DNA of 64,000 nt. It comes from Xiphophorus maculatus (lineage: Eukaryota > Chordata > Actinopteri > Cyprinodontiformes > Poeciliidae). Within the stretch, counting starts at the first letter, position 1, and each line of letters begins with the position of its first letter. The notes under the pieces were generated by a model that was given only the letters and a program-made list of their open reading frames with translations, was not told the DNA's origin and did no database searches. The DNA lies in NCBI RefSeq assembly GCF_002775205.1, contig NC_036444.1:4692501-4756500 (forward strand), written 5' to 3'. The position numbers and the translations under genes were made by a program. This document shows, one piece after another, positions 15,601 to 26,719 of this stretch.

Positions 15601-18600
15601 GCCGTTGGCCGTTCACCTTCTTTAGCTGGTACTGAGGAACCAATCAAACAAGCTTCAGACCTCCTGCTGGTCTAGATTCTAGCACCAATAACAAATGAGT
15701 TCATATAATTCAGTTCGAAAAAAGATTCGAGGTGGGATTTAGTGGCTGCTCACCTTGATCTGCTTCATTTCTGACTGCTGCAGCCCCTGCAGAGGGTCAA
15801 TGAACGTCCGCTTGATGCCAACGTCCAGAACGTCTTTGGCCTGGCCGACCTTCTGCAGAGCTCCGCCCACATCCGTCAGAGCGCCGCCTGATCAGGAGGC
15901 GAGGAAGAGGACAACCGCAGAAAAACAGCAGGAGAGTCAGGACTAGCAGAGTTCACACACAACAAATCTGCAGGTGCCTCATTAACAGAGTCTGGTACTA
16001 ACTAGTTACATTAACCTGTGTAACATTTTTGAAAATATTTACTTTTAGGAATATTTCTACTAAGCTGTACTTTTTACCTTTACTTCAGTACTTTTATTAT
16101 GAAGTATCTCTACTCTTACTTGAGTAAAATTTCTAACTTTTTACCCACTGAATAAAAAAAAACATGTTTTAACCAAAAATTAATCAGACACAGACACACA
16201 CCTGCAGTTTTTGTAAAAGTTTCATTTTCAGTTTTTGTATTGAAAGAAACTGATTTGGAAACACTTATTTATATAAGTAATAAAAAAAATAAAATAAATT
16301 AGGCCAGAGAAAATGTCATTTTGGTCCTTAAAATACCCAAATTTCCACTGAACTTTATGTTTTGGTCCGTCTGATGATGTAATTTTTAAATATTAAATGA
16401 TTGATAATTTCATCAATTACTTAGTACTTGAGTAGACTTTTTACCAAATACTTTTTTACTCTTACTTGAGTAATTTCTTGGATGGTTACCTTTTACTTTT
16501 ACTTAACCACTACTTCATATATGTTGAAGTAGTGCTACCCTTACTTGAGTACAGTTTTTAGGTACTCTATCCACATGTGCTCATTAATTTGTTTAAAATT
16601 ATTTTAATTTGTGTGTACCAAATTCAGAAGCCGGTCCGAGCTCCTGGCCGTAGAACAACATGCACTTCCCCAGCATTCCCTCCGTCTGCGGGTATCCCAC
16701 CGTCCGCGCCTGTCCTCGGATCCTGGACACTGTGCTGAGCATGCTCAGTTTAGCTCTGTAGGCTGAGACACAAAAACATTTTAATCATTTTAATTTGTCT
16801 CATCAATTTCATTTCTGAATGCAAAACTTTCAAGAAAAAGAAGTTTTGCCACTGAGGATAAGCGTGGGCTTTATTGTGCATTTTAGTGATATAAATCCCA
16901 CTTCTTTAAATAAGTGACATCCTGAAGAAGATTATTTCAAATGGGAATATTTTCCCAAGAATTATATTTCTGTATGTGGCTTTGTAAATGTCATGCCATG
17001 TAGTTACATTTCTCCATTAAATTCCTCCATATTCCTTCAAATCTAAAGTATAATTAGTAATATTCTGATCTATGGAGAAACATCCAAATTTCTTTTGATC
17101 CTTCAATAATAAACTTTTTTCTCACACATTTTTGGTGCTAATTTGGAGATTTTCTGCTTTTCATGCATAGAGACTTGGACCGAAATCATTATTCAGCTTG
17201 GCTTTCATATTGAAATTATGAAATCTATTCCTCATGTCTACACCTCACAACCTTCCAAATATTAACTTTTTTTAAGCTAATTTCTGTCAGAATCTGTAAT
17301 AAGCAGAACTTTGTCTTTTTAATTAGGGATGCACAACATTTATGCATCAACATTGGTATTTATTGATGATGTGTTTGGACAGTGTAGGAGAAGCAATGGG
17401 TGATTTTTCTCCACTTTGAAAGGATAGAAAAATATATAAAATATCAATTGAATATCAGTAGGTATCACTAATTAGTCATAATATCAATATGAAATACTGA
17501 TATTGGCTAAGATTTTTCATATTGGTGCATCTCCATTATTCATGTAATTATGTAAAAATGTGTTACAAGTTCTGTTTTGGTTCAGATGTTGGTTGGACTG
17601 TGAGTTTGTGTGTTAAATCATCTGGTACCTGGGTTTGGCTGGAGTAGCTCTGTGGTTCTGGACATCAGCTCACCCAGAAGAACATTCATCACTGCGACAG
17701 TCTGATGAAAAACACACAGAGGGAAGAAGTTCAATCGGGTTTTTATCTTCAATCTCTGAGGTACACTGCAAAAACACAAAATTACACCACATATTTTTGG
17801 TCTAGTTTCCATTGCAAATATCTTGGTAAACTTGAAATAAGAAAAAAACAACTTAAAACTAACTTTTTAGGAGATATGAGATATTAAGATATGAGCTTGT
17901 TTTAGATCAATTAGTCCTTAGTATTGATTTTTTAAAAAAGGTACTAGTTCCATTGGCAGATTTATTCACCTATAAAATGGAAAAAATGTCTTGCGTAAAA
18001 AAAATCTGCCAGTTTCAGTTTCCATTTTCTGTACATGGATGGTCAGGAGGGGTGCTGGTGTCTATCTCCAGCTAACGTTCCGGGCGAGAGGCGGGCTCAC
18101 CTTGGACAGGTCACTAGCCTGTCGCAGGGCAACACAGAAACAGACAGAACAACCAACCATGCACACACACACTCACACCCAAGGAGAATTTAGAGAGACC
18201 AATTAACCTAAAAGTTATGTTTTTGGATTGTGGGAGGAAGCCGGAGTACCCAGCGAGAACCCACGCATGCACAGGGAGAAAACGCAGAAAGACCCCGGGC
18301 TGGGAATCAAACCCAGGACCTTCTTGCTGCAAGGCAACAGCTCTACCAACTGCGCCACCGTGCAGCCCTTCTAGTTGACCCAGTACTTTTTAATCAATAT
18401 TAAGAAATTACTGGCGCAAAATAAGATCTCCTATAACTTGAAAGCTAGTTTTGTATTATTTCATGTATACTAAGATATTTACACTAGAAGCTACACAAAG
18501 AATAAGATTGGTAAGACGTGTGTTTTTACAGTGAAGGTTTTCAGGGCTAAGGGTTTGTGTAACATGACCATGTAAATATACTTTACTGCTGTTCTTTTGT

Positions 18601-20118
18601 TTGCTTTTGTACTAAATTTATTTTCTTTGTTTATATTTTTATTATTATTTTATTACACTTTGCTCAATAAAGACAAACTCAAATATTCACCTTCTCCATC
18701 TTCAGGAAATCTTCATCCAGTCTGGTTCCCTCAGCTCCCATCAGGCGCTCGTTCAAAAGCTGCCAACAAAAATCAGGTTAAAACACATCAGAGCTCCAGA
18801 AAACTAGTCAGTTTTCAGAAATCAATCAAAAACTAAATTCCTGAAACTTTCAGTCTCTGAAAGTCCCGAAAGATGGAAAATCTTCTCAAATTTAGATTGA
18901 TAACTGCTCTAGCTTGACACAAACTGTATGAACTACTGCATTGTAAAGCGTTTGATCACTCAGCTTTGAACTGATCCAGATAAACTGGAAATGACAGTCT
19001 GATGAAGCCAACAGAACCACATTCCTTCAAAGGCTACACCGATTGCAGTTTTCTTGTCGAGCACCGATTAACGATCTTTAAAAAGGCTGACTGGTCAATT
19101 CCAATTTTGCCCAATGCCAATTTTTTTGTCTGAAATGTTGTTAAATATAGCAAGAAAGGCGCTGAGTTGGTAACAGTGGGGGTGACTGTTGTTAACTGCA
19201 AACATGACCTGTCTGTCAGTCAAACCTCTCCCACTGCAGAGCAGAAGAGGAGAGCGGCTGATTTTTAGAGGTAGAAAAGATCAACTTCACATGGAAGTAT
19301 CACCGATCTTCCAAAATTAAGAAAAGCTGCGCCAATAAATCGGCTGGCCGATAAATCGCTGCACCGCAACACTCAACACCTCAACTGCATCAAGAAAATT
19401 TGTCCACAAAGGTTATGGACAGAATTGGTGACAAAGGCAACTTTGTCACCAGAAACATTAATGACTTACTTATTTGAAGCATTGAAGGATAAATTAAGAA
19501 AAGAAGAGAAAAAAGTATAAACAGAGCGCCCATTAAAGTGTTTATCTCAGACTTTTGTTCACATTTGTTGTTAGAATTTGGAAAACTTTTAAGTTTTTAA
19601 TATCTTATTTATTTCAGGAGTAAATCTGCAACTTACAAGAGCCACTGTGACACTGAAGCTCAGGAGATTTTTTTTTTACTTGTAGTCAGATTGTGATATT
19701 TTAGTGACAAAGTTCAGAGGAAAAGTTTGCATGGCCTTGTTAAATCAAAATCAGAGCTTTAAAATAATCTTTCCCTCCACCTTTTGGAGCGGATAAACGC
19801 ATAATCTCTTTCTGATAATTAATGTTTAACCTATAATTACAACCCTAACAAAGTGCAAAGTGCAGCCTGCATCATACTCTGATGTACCGGGAATAAAAAC
19901 CTTAATAAACATAAACAAGGCGGACCCTCATCCTGCATCTTTCCTGGGGAGAAGGTTTCCAGGTGGATCGGTACCAGGCCCTGTGTCGCAGTGGAGCCTC
20001 GAAACACGACGGCCTACATCTTGAATCTCCACTCGTTTTAACCGGGTTCTGTTCGGCTCGGTTCGGCTCTTACCTGGCTGGCTTTGTGGAACTGCTTCTT
20101 CATTCCGGAAACGGACAT
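12652..20118 (-). CDS. sh3gl3: Endophilin-A (SH3GL family), closest to SH3GL3, divergent
   Basis: Ten coding exons on the minus strand: 20074-20118, 18691-18759, 17629-17701, 16619-16762, 15754-15887, 15473-15631, 14462-14565, 13708-13832, 13065-13118 and 12652-12863, giving 372 residues (human SH3GL3 about 347). Endophilins bend membranes with an N-BAR domain and recruit dynamin and synaptojanin through an SH3 domain in endocytosis. The start MSVSGMKKQFHKASQ is the inserted amphipathic helix. BAR landmarks are GAEGTRLDEDF, ELLQPNPAYRAKLSM and RLDFDYKKRR. The C-terminal SH3 runs from QPCCRAIFSF through DDELDF, DWYEG and PVSYVEVLVPLP. Departures from the family: ALYDF is AIFSF, the QPNP-flanking segments have drifted, and the linker before the SH3 is long and Ser-rich. 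Exon 8 uses a weak GTCTGT donor. SH3GL3 is assigned from the SAAS-like linker start and the EVxVPLP end, helped by rps17 synteny; paralogue identity is moderate. Confidence 0.85.
13180..13510. repeat. Interspersed repeat in endophilin intron 8
   Basis: The text starting 'aaaggccagtattatgag' resembles a repeat common in teleost introns (recall, not a search). It encloses the four-copy tandem repeat at 13336-13440. A loosely similar stretch lies at 54040-54420. Confidence 0.4.
13336..13440 (+). repeat. 27-bp tandem repeat, 4 copies, each with an X-box-like motif
   Basis: The motif GTTGCTAGGTAAC occurs at 13365, 13392 and 13419, and a one-base variant (GTCGCTAGGTAAC) at 13338, each 27 bases apart. 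Between them lies CAAAGAATGAGTG with small changes. The motif is a near-palindrome like the RFX X-box (GTNRCC..RGYAAC). Confidence 0.8.
13955..14445. repeat. Inverted-repeat element with GATGCA/CCGATCC ends
   Basis: Left end 'acgcatcgatccaatatc' and right end 'atcggtgcattcc' are imperfect inverted repeats enclosing AT-rich sequence in endophilin intron 7. Related fragments are at 6308-6400 and 17326-17540; 40325-40865 has similar ends. Confidence 0.5.
14977..15189 (+). mobile_element. tRNA-derived SINE with perfect 15-bp target site duplication
   Basis: The body at 14992-15174 starts with a tRNA-like head that includes a B-box GGTTCGACTCC (15050-15060) and an A-box-like segment upstream. It ends in an AAAATAAAATAAAA tail. 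The flanks AAAATTGGTGAAAAT at 14977-14991 and 15175-15189 are identical, a target site duplication from LINE-driven insertion. It lies in endophilin intron 6. Identical flanks imply a fairly recent insertion. Confidence 0.85.
15992..16574 (+). repeat. Interspersed element with ACTTGAGTA motifs (copy 1)
   Basis: The segment runs from ACTAACTAGTTACA to a TTTTAGGTACTCTATCCAC end and is full of TTACTTGAGTAA and TTACTTTTACTT motifs. A second copy in opposite orientation is at 24910-25402. It is a familiar teleost repeat type, probably a non-autonomous DNA element. It sits in endophilin intron 4. Confidence 0.7.
17326..17540. repeat. Short inverted-repeat element, GGGATGCAC ends
   Basis: Left end TAGGGATGCACAACAT and right end ATTGGTGCATCTCC are imperfect inverted repeats around AT-rich sequence with many ATATC units. 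It lies in endophilin intron 3. Confidence 0.5.
17764..18533. repeat. Palindromic MITE, CACTG-ended family (copy 2), split by a SINE
   Basis: Terminal inverted repeats CACTGCAAAAACACA (17764) and TGTTTTTACAGTG (ending 18533) match with one change over about 14 bases. Internal halves mirror each other, as in the copy at 11990-12345. A tRNA-related SINE of about 345 bp interrupts the middle. No clear target duplication is visible outside. It lies in endophilin intron 2. Confidence 0.75.
18022..18366 (-). mobile_element. tRNA-related SINE inserted in the MITE
   Basis: On the minus strand the head at 18366 reads GGCTGCACGGTGGCGCAGTT, continues to a B-box-like GGTTTGATTCCC near 18310, and runs into the body typical of a widespread fish SINE (TGGGTTCTCGCTGGGTACTC and GTGGGAGGAAGCC complement). 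It is not a functional tRNA: the acceptor pairing and length are wrong. A fragment of the same body is at 53840-53910. Confidence 0.65.
19010..19390. repeat. Repeat debris in endophilin intron 1
   Basis: Ends with 'acaccgattgcag' near 19038 and 'atcggctggccgataaatcg' near 19340-19360 suggest another inverted-repeat element. Nothing coding is seen between them. Confidence 0.35.
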
Positions 20119-20289
20119 CTTGACGGCTCCAAGCGGCGGACCTGCTGCTGCTACCGCCGGGGTCCGGACAGCCTTCAGCCCGTCTACGATGCTTTATCCC
20201 CCCGCAGGGAGTTTCTGCAGGGACCTGCCCACACCTCGGCAACCACAACGAGGTCAGGACCGGAAATTTGGACCGGAAACAACTCCGTT

Positions 20290-21350
20290 TAACACTTCCT
20301 ACCACGAAGAAGTGGACAGAAAAAGTTCTGCAGCTTGTAACAGTCTAATTAATTTCATTTTGTATGCTGTAGTTTGAAGTTTGCCAGATGTTTCATATTT
20401 ATTATTTTTTCTGTGTCAAATCTGTTTATTTGCTTTTCATTTAAAGTTAGCCAATCTTTCCAATAATTTATCTTGTTGATCTTCTATTAAACTTCAATTA
20501 TTTCATAAATCAGCTTAAAACAACTACATAATTTATGTATTTTATAAAACACAGTAGCTGTGATTAGTTTGATTTTCAATTTCCTGTCCTTGTGCATGAA
20601 AAATGAGATAACATCATATAATATAATGAAATTATATAAAATAACCTATGACATAGTAGGATTCAAAACAATATAATAAAACATAATATTTTACAACTTT
20701 TTCTCACTTCTGTTTTTTTTTTTGTCTTTCAGTCCAAATAAAGTTATTAAAATCAGCAAAACATTGTACTGAATTAGATATTACATAGTAATATTATACT
20801 TCTTATAATAACATAGAATTACTTTTATATCCTTAATTATGTTATTATTTTTATTATGGTATTTATGTTGTGTTGTTTTTAATTTGTTTATCAGAGGTCT
20901 GTCAATAAAGTTTGAATCGCATTTTATTGAAATATTGTCGAGCTTAATCTTTTTTCTGCCTAATATGCTTAATATTAGTTATTTTAATAGATGTTTTAAT
21001 TTTGTTTTATTTTTAGGTTTAATTTGTATTTTTTTATTATTATTATTATTGCCTGTTGTTTTGACCAAAATTATTTTTGGTAAGTCAATGTATAATTTTT
21101 GTTGAAATTATTAGTATAATTACAAAATAAACTGTAAAATGTGGGATGTTACACATGGACATTTGCATCCACACCAGTTGTGGTTAATAGTTTTATTGAT
21201 TTGTTTTTTATATATTTTATTTAATTACTTTTCTTTTTCTGCTAAACGAGATGTTTTCCTGATTCTTAGTTGACCTACATCTTGGTTAAAACTTCATTTC
21301 CCATCAGTCATAGCTCCAGCCAGCGTTGCGTCACATGACTCTTCTCTTGT
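20290..21350. promoter_or_regulatory. Shared upstream region of sh3gl3 and commd9
   Basis: The two genes diverge; their start codons are 1237 bp apart. The part near sh3gl3 is GC-rich, the middle (20340-21280) is AT-rich low complexity with no gene, and the part near commd9 contains GTCACATGAC at 21330-21339, an E-box of the M-box/CLEAR type just before the commd9 ATG. Whether it is a true bidirectional promoter is unknown. Confidence 0.4.
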
Positions 21351-21354
21351 CAAC

Positions 21355-24300
21355 ATGGCTGCTGCGCTAACCAGTGAAGATTTCACCAACTTGCAGCTCC
21401 TTCTAAAGGTAATGAACGTTGTTTTTGATTGTTTTTAACTGAGACTTGATGGAAAACGTGTAATTGTCTTCTGAGTATTTTAGAAAACGTGGTTAAAATA
21501 GGAATATCGGTTATCTGCTTACTTTAATCTGCTCTAAGCACTTTATCTGCGGTTTTTTGTATTGAAAACAAGACTTGTTCTTATGAGGAGGGTTATTTCA
21601 CAAAACCAGGATAGCGGATTAACCCTGGATTTTCCGGTTGAATTAAGATCTCGACTCGGTTTCATAAACGCAGTAGCTCATACGTTACCATGGCGATTTA
21701 TCCCCTTCAGCTAGCCTGTTGAAGAAGCTAGCTGAAACGTTGGAGCTTCATTTGTTCAGTCAGATCGATCATATTTAAAACATATTCTTATTTACGTCAT
21801 AAACATACCTTGTGCCTCTATCAAGAAGCTTGTTTTTAACAAGATGCATTTTAAGCTCTTTTACAAGTTATCTTGTCTTTAGATTTCCGGTAAGCTCCAT
21901 TTGCGCTAACAGTTAACAGGAAGTTGTCCCTTCAACATAAAAGCATGGCAACTCAAGCAGAAAGTTAAACTTAAGTAAAATTATTTAAGGATCTTAGTCA
22001 TTAATACATGTTCATTTTTACATTGTATAATCTTTACTAGGTACTGAAAATTGTTCTTATGTTGAACCTTGACCTATTGTCATGTTAGTTCTTTATAAAT
22101 ATTGATAAGATGTGGAACAAAAACAGAGTAACATGAATAAATTTGCTGTCGTTTTAATATTTACTACTTCTGTTCATTTTTTATTTCAAATTTTTTCATT
22201 TGAGCAAATGACGGTATGAATAGGATGTTTTTAAGTTTTGTAGCTGCACCCCTGATACTGGTTTGGTCTTTCAGAAACAGGTAAAACCACAACCAACTGA
22301 TCACCTTATGTCAAGGCTGGTTTTATCTCACCTCCTGGATTTCTGAATTGTGGTTTTAGTGAAAGAGTCCTTTGAAGGCTATGTTTATTTTCTGATTATT
22401 TTCTTTTGTGTGTGTGTTTCAGGCTCCATCTAAAGACGCAGTGAGAGATGTCTGTGTTCAGAGCCACAGAACCCCGAACCGGAGGCTGACGGAAAACACT
22501 GCAGCCACCTTCAGCATCCCTGCAGCACAAGCAGCTCAGGTAACACGCACACGCCCGCACACACACACGCCCCCACGCACACACACACGCAGTTTACTCA
22601 ACTGCACTGTGAGAATTGAAGTTAGCAGTAGCATTAATAGCATTAATAGTGCACTAAACTGCTCTGTACATTAATCAAGATGGTTGCTTTTAATGTTTTA
22701 ATTAATTGTTAATATGTTATAATTGAACTTAATTAGTTATTTTTGCTTGAGATTTTTAGATCCACATCCATCATCTCTTATATCGTAGTTTGCATACTAA
22801 TAGGCCTGCCTCCATAACAAATTTTACTGGAGAAGAAATTGTCCCAGAAATTATCGTGTTTATTGATAATCAAATTTTTAGACCATTTTCAATTAGCATA
22901 ATAATATTAAAGGCAAGTACTCCCTCTGGAAGATCAGTGGTGAAGAACATTTAACACTGGAAATTAAAATCATGTAAAATATCCAAAATAAATAAAACAA
23001 TGTAAACAACAATGGTTAAAATAAATTATGAAGTGTCTATAGCTGAAATTGTGTTTAAAAAAAAAGTTCATTATTGACTTTAGACAAGGAAAACAGCCAA
23101 AAGAGTTAGGCACAAAAAAATGGAAAAATGAAAGTACTTTGTACTTGGAGTCAAACGATTTTCAAAATGACGGCTTTTCGCCAATATTAAAGGGGAACAT
23201 CTCTTTAACAATTGTTGTCCAAATGGAAATTATCAAGCTAATTTTGACTTGAAGTGACTTTTACTAAACTAGCAGAGAATTTTTAACAATCAGTGTCCAG
23301 ATTTCTCCACTCATTCATTTTTGTCTTTGTGCTCCACCAGGTTCAGGCCTTGAGAAATAATGAGATTTGGTTCTATATAAAAGCAGGCTTTAATGCCGAA
23401 AAGTGATAAAATGTTACAAGCCATACATGTCATACAAACAGAACAGATACAGAGTTACATTCACCGTCGCATCGCTGGGCCACACTTAGCTCACCTTATG
23501 GATGAAACCAAGTGAGGCAAAGATTGTAGCGCATGTTTAGCTTTTTATTCTTTTCTGCAATCTGTACCCTCCAAGGGTTGTCTAATCAGTTTCAGTCTGT
23601 TTATGTTTGCCTGGCGACAGTCATACAAAAACACGGTTGTGTAATCTGTGGCGTGTGCATGTCAGCAGATTAAAAGGTCGGCTAAAAGAGATAGAGAAAA
23701 AGATAGAATCCACAACAATAGAAAAATGTAAACATAATTTAATTTGGATTTTTAATCTAAATCTGCACCATACATCTGTCGTTTAGCTGGTCCAGTCCCT
23801 CCACACTCTGTCTCACCACGTCCTCTTCTACAACCTGACGTCTCCGGATCAGATCCTCGCAGTATTCCCAGAGTCTTTCCACTCCAATCTGAAGAATCTA
23901 ATCACTAAGATCCTGCTGGAGAACAGGTCAGACTTACTGAAACTTTAAGAAGTATACAAACTGATTTGATTATTTTCCAGGTCTGATAAGGATGAGAAAA
24001 AAATGTCATTTGATTATTTTTATACTTTCTTTCCATTTCCATATCCTATTTTTCTAAAACACAAAACTCTGACAATCATTTTAAGTAAATATAGTGGTTT
24101 TCACATTGATTTATATTAATTTGATGTGCTTGTATTTGCTAAATCACTCAGTATCCATATTTTGGATTTTGTGTTAATTAATGTACGCTGATTTACAAGG
24201 TCTTTGTAGATTACTTTAAATTCAGGTTTAACTTGAATTTAAAGAAATCCGATTTTTAAATTAGGTCAAAATGCCATTTTTAATTAATTCAACATTATTA

Positions 24301-25739
24301 ATTAAAATTGATTTGAGTTAGTTCAGATACAAAAAAAGCAGTAAAAATGATTCTGTCAGTACAAAAACATTTTCGTTGTTGTGTTGTTTCTTGTTTTTTG
24401 TTAATCAACAGAAAATGTAACTAAATTTTCAGAATGTTATAAAGGTGTTGTAAAGGTTTGGCACAGTGAGAAAGTGTGGAATAAAAGCAAACAAGGTTAT
24501 GAAATGCACAAATTTTGATACGACCCTAAAAAATCTCATCCTACTGCAAAAACTAACATCGAAAAATGTGAGTTTTTTGGCGCGTTTCCTTTGAGCAAAT
24601 CTATTTTTGAAATGTCAAATTGCACAATTCCAAGGTTAATGGAAATGTAGCTAGTGTCTCAGACATCTCGGTTATCTTCGACTGATCAGGAATTAAATTT
24701 TTGGTTGACATCGAGTTTGTTTTTTCAGTCCGGCGTGGAGGACAGAAGCTCTCAGCCATCAGGGTGAGTAAACACCAGGCTTTTCTTTTCCGTCTTTGTG
24801 AGGACAAACACTTCAGGAAATGTTCTGGCGCTTGTTTATTTAACCTTTGATTAGAAGCAGCAGTGTTACCTCTAATTTAAGGTTCGGTAAATGTCTGCTT
24901 GTGTTCAGAAGTGGGTAGAGTACCCAAAAACTGTACTCACTTAAAAGTAGCACTACTTAAACATATTTTCACTAAAGTAAAAGTAAAAAGTAACTGTCCA
25001 AGAAATTACTCAAGAGTAAAAAAGTATTTGGTAAAATGTCCACTTAAGTATTGAATAACTGATCAAAACAATCATTTAATATTAAAAAATTACATCATCA
25101 GACGGACCAAAATAATTTATGGAAATCACTCAGTATTTTTCAAATCAGTTTCTGTCAATATAAAAGTTATTTTAAAAAACTGCTGGTGTGTGTCTGTCTG
25201 GTGAATTTTTGGTTAAAACATGCTTGTTTTTCATTCAGCGGGTAGAAAATCCAGAAACTTTACTAAAGTAAAAGTAGACACTTCATAATAAAATCACTCA
25301 AATAAAAGTAAAACAAACAGCGTAGCAAAAATACTCATAAAAGTACATTTTTTCCAAGTAGTTCCTCAAGTAAATGTAACTAGTTACTACCAAACGCTGC
25401 CCTTGTTTTCAGTCTCCCTCCCTCAGCTGAAGGAACTGGACTGGAGAGTGGACCTGGTGACCGGTTCTGACTCGGTCAGTCGGATGGCGGTGCCGACCTG
25501 CCTGGTCCAGCTGAAGGTGAGAACCTGACCTCTGGAGAGGTCGTGACCTTCCTGATGACGCAATACATGAAAATGAATCTCGATATGCAAAACCTTTTCA
25601 GATGGAGGATCCGTGTCCGTCAGCAGGCGGGGAGCCGGTTTCCACGGTTACAGTGGAGCTGAGCAGGGAGTCACTGGACACTATACTGGACGGACTGGGA
25701 CGGATCAGGGACCAACTGGCTGTGGTGGCAGGGAAGTGA
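21355..25739 (+). CDS. commd9: COMM domain-containing protein 9
   Basis: Six exons, 21355-21408, 22423-22539, 23787-23926, 24729-24763, 25413-25516 and 25602-25739, join in frame to 195 residues (human 198). The N-terminus MAAALTSEDFTNLQLLLK, the middle ILAVFPESFHSNLKNLITKI and the COMM-domain landmarks LKELDWRVDLVTGSDS, SRMAVPTCLVQLK and LDTILDGLGRIRDQL match COMMD9 closely. The protein is a subunit of the Commander complex, which works with retriever on endosomes to recycle membrane proteins. All splice sites are GT-AG. Introns 2 and 4 carry interspersed repeats, and intron 2 begins with a CA-rich microsatellite. The end is a plain TGA after VAGK. No strong AATAAA is close; one at about 25965 is plausible. 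Confidence 0.95.
22541..22592 (+). repeat. CA/CG-rich microsatellite in commd9 intron 2
   Basis: Irregular ACACAC and CACGCC units start immediately after the exon 2 donor. Confidence 0.8.
22790..23270. repeat. AGGCCTG-ended element in commd9 intron 2 (copy 1)
   Basis: It shares, in the same order, TAGGCCTG, AATTGTCCCAGAAATTAT, GACCATTTTCA, AGATCAGT and AATATCCAAAATA with the fuller copy at 63242-63663. This copy seems to lack a clear right end. Confidence 0.6.
24910..25402 (-). repeat. Interspersed element with ACTTGAGTA motifs (copy 2, inverted)
   Basis: It reads as the reverse complement of the element at 15992-16574, from GTGGGTAGAGTACCCAAAAA to TGTAACTAGTTACTACC. It fills most of commd9 intron 4. 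Confidence 0.7.
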
Positions 25740-26056
25740 GAACATGGACTCCAGATTTCATCCATAAATGGTTTACACTTTAAAACGTGCATAAAGTTCT
25801 ACATTTTCATCAAAAACCTGGTGGGGTCTCATTTATCCAGCGATTGGAAAGTTGAACTTTTTAACACGTGTTGAATATGATAATGTTTATACATTTAATA
25901 TTAGTTATTCTACTCAACCCTCATTTATGTGTAAAAGTATTGTTTCCATTTCTACTAATGTGAAAATAAACTGATCAGTCAGATTCTATTTCGTGGTGCA
26001 TCTTTTCTATTCTTTCCTATTTTAATCCATCTTGATGCAGTTTAGGTTTCACTGAA

Positions 26057-26250
26057 CTGCATCAGGTTCAGGGATGCAGTTCCCTGAACCTGATGCAGAT
26101 GCAGGGATAGTTTAAATGTATAGTTTAAACTATACATTTAAACTAAATGTATAGTTTACTGTATGTAAACTATACATTTACATATAGTAAATGTATAGTT
26201 TACATATAGTAAATGTATAGTTTATATATATAGTAAACTATACATTTAAA
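26057..26250. repeat. Array of perfect and near-perfect palindromes
   Basis: Three parts. First, 18-bp arms CTGCATCAGGTTCAGGGA (26057-26074) and its complement (26081-26098) with a 6-base loop. Second, a perfect 38-bp palindrome (26108-26145) built from TAGTTTAAATGTATAGTTT and its complement. Third, alternating copies of AAATGTATAGTTTA in both orientations to about 26250, some in a direct tandem of 22 bases. Confidence 0.85.
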
Positions 26251-26691
26251 GTTTAACATATAGTTTAACTTTATTGATCCCAAAGGAAAATCAAATAATG
26301 CAGCAATGCGAAAACACTTCGTGGTACAGGGCTTATTTAAAGCTTATTCAGATCCAGAGTAGTTCATTTTCTAACCTGCAGTCCTACGTTTGCCTTAACA
26401 TTTGTTCAACACAATATACGTTTTACCTAACGTTAAAGTAATTTAAGACAACAATGCTAGAGAATTTTATAAAATAAAGCAGAACTCAACTTACTTTCAC
26501 CTTCTGGTCGATCGCGGTGAGCAGCAAGCAGATAGCTCAGCTCCAGCAGAAACAAACACAGGTTGGCTTATGAAAACGTGCTGCTCAGCAAGAGTGCTGC
26601 TGATTGGTTAGTTTATAGTCACATGCAGCCTTAGCCAATCAGAGTTTGGCTAAACTCTTAGCCAATCAGGTGGTTCGGGTTCCTGTCCCGC

Positions 26692-26719
26692 CCATAGACA
26701 TAATATATTATGTCTATGG
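26692..26719. repeat. Perfect 28-bp palindrome
   Basis: Arms CCATAGACATAATA (26692-26705) and TATTATGTCTATGG (26706-26719) with no loop. It may be the fused ends of a small inverted-repeat transposon. Confidence 0.8.

Noticed and set aside
18290-18366. tRNA gene on the minus strand
   Set aside because: The tRNA-like text runs directly into a SINE body and lacks proper acceptor pairing.
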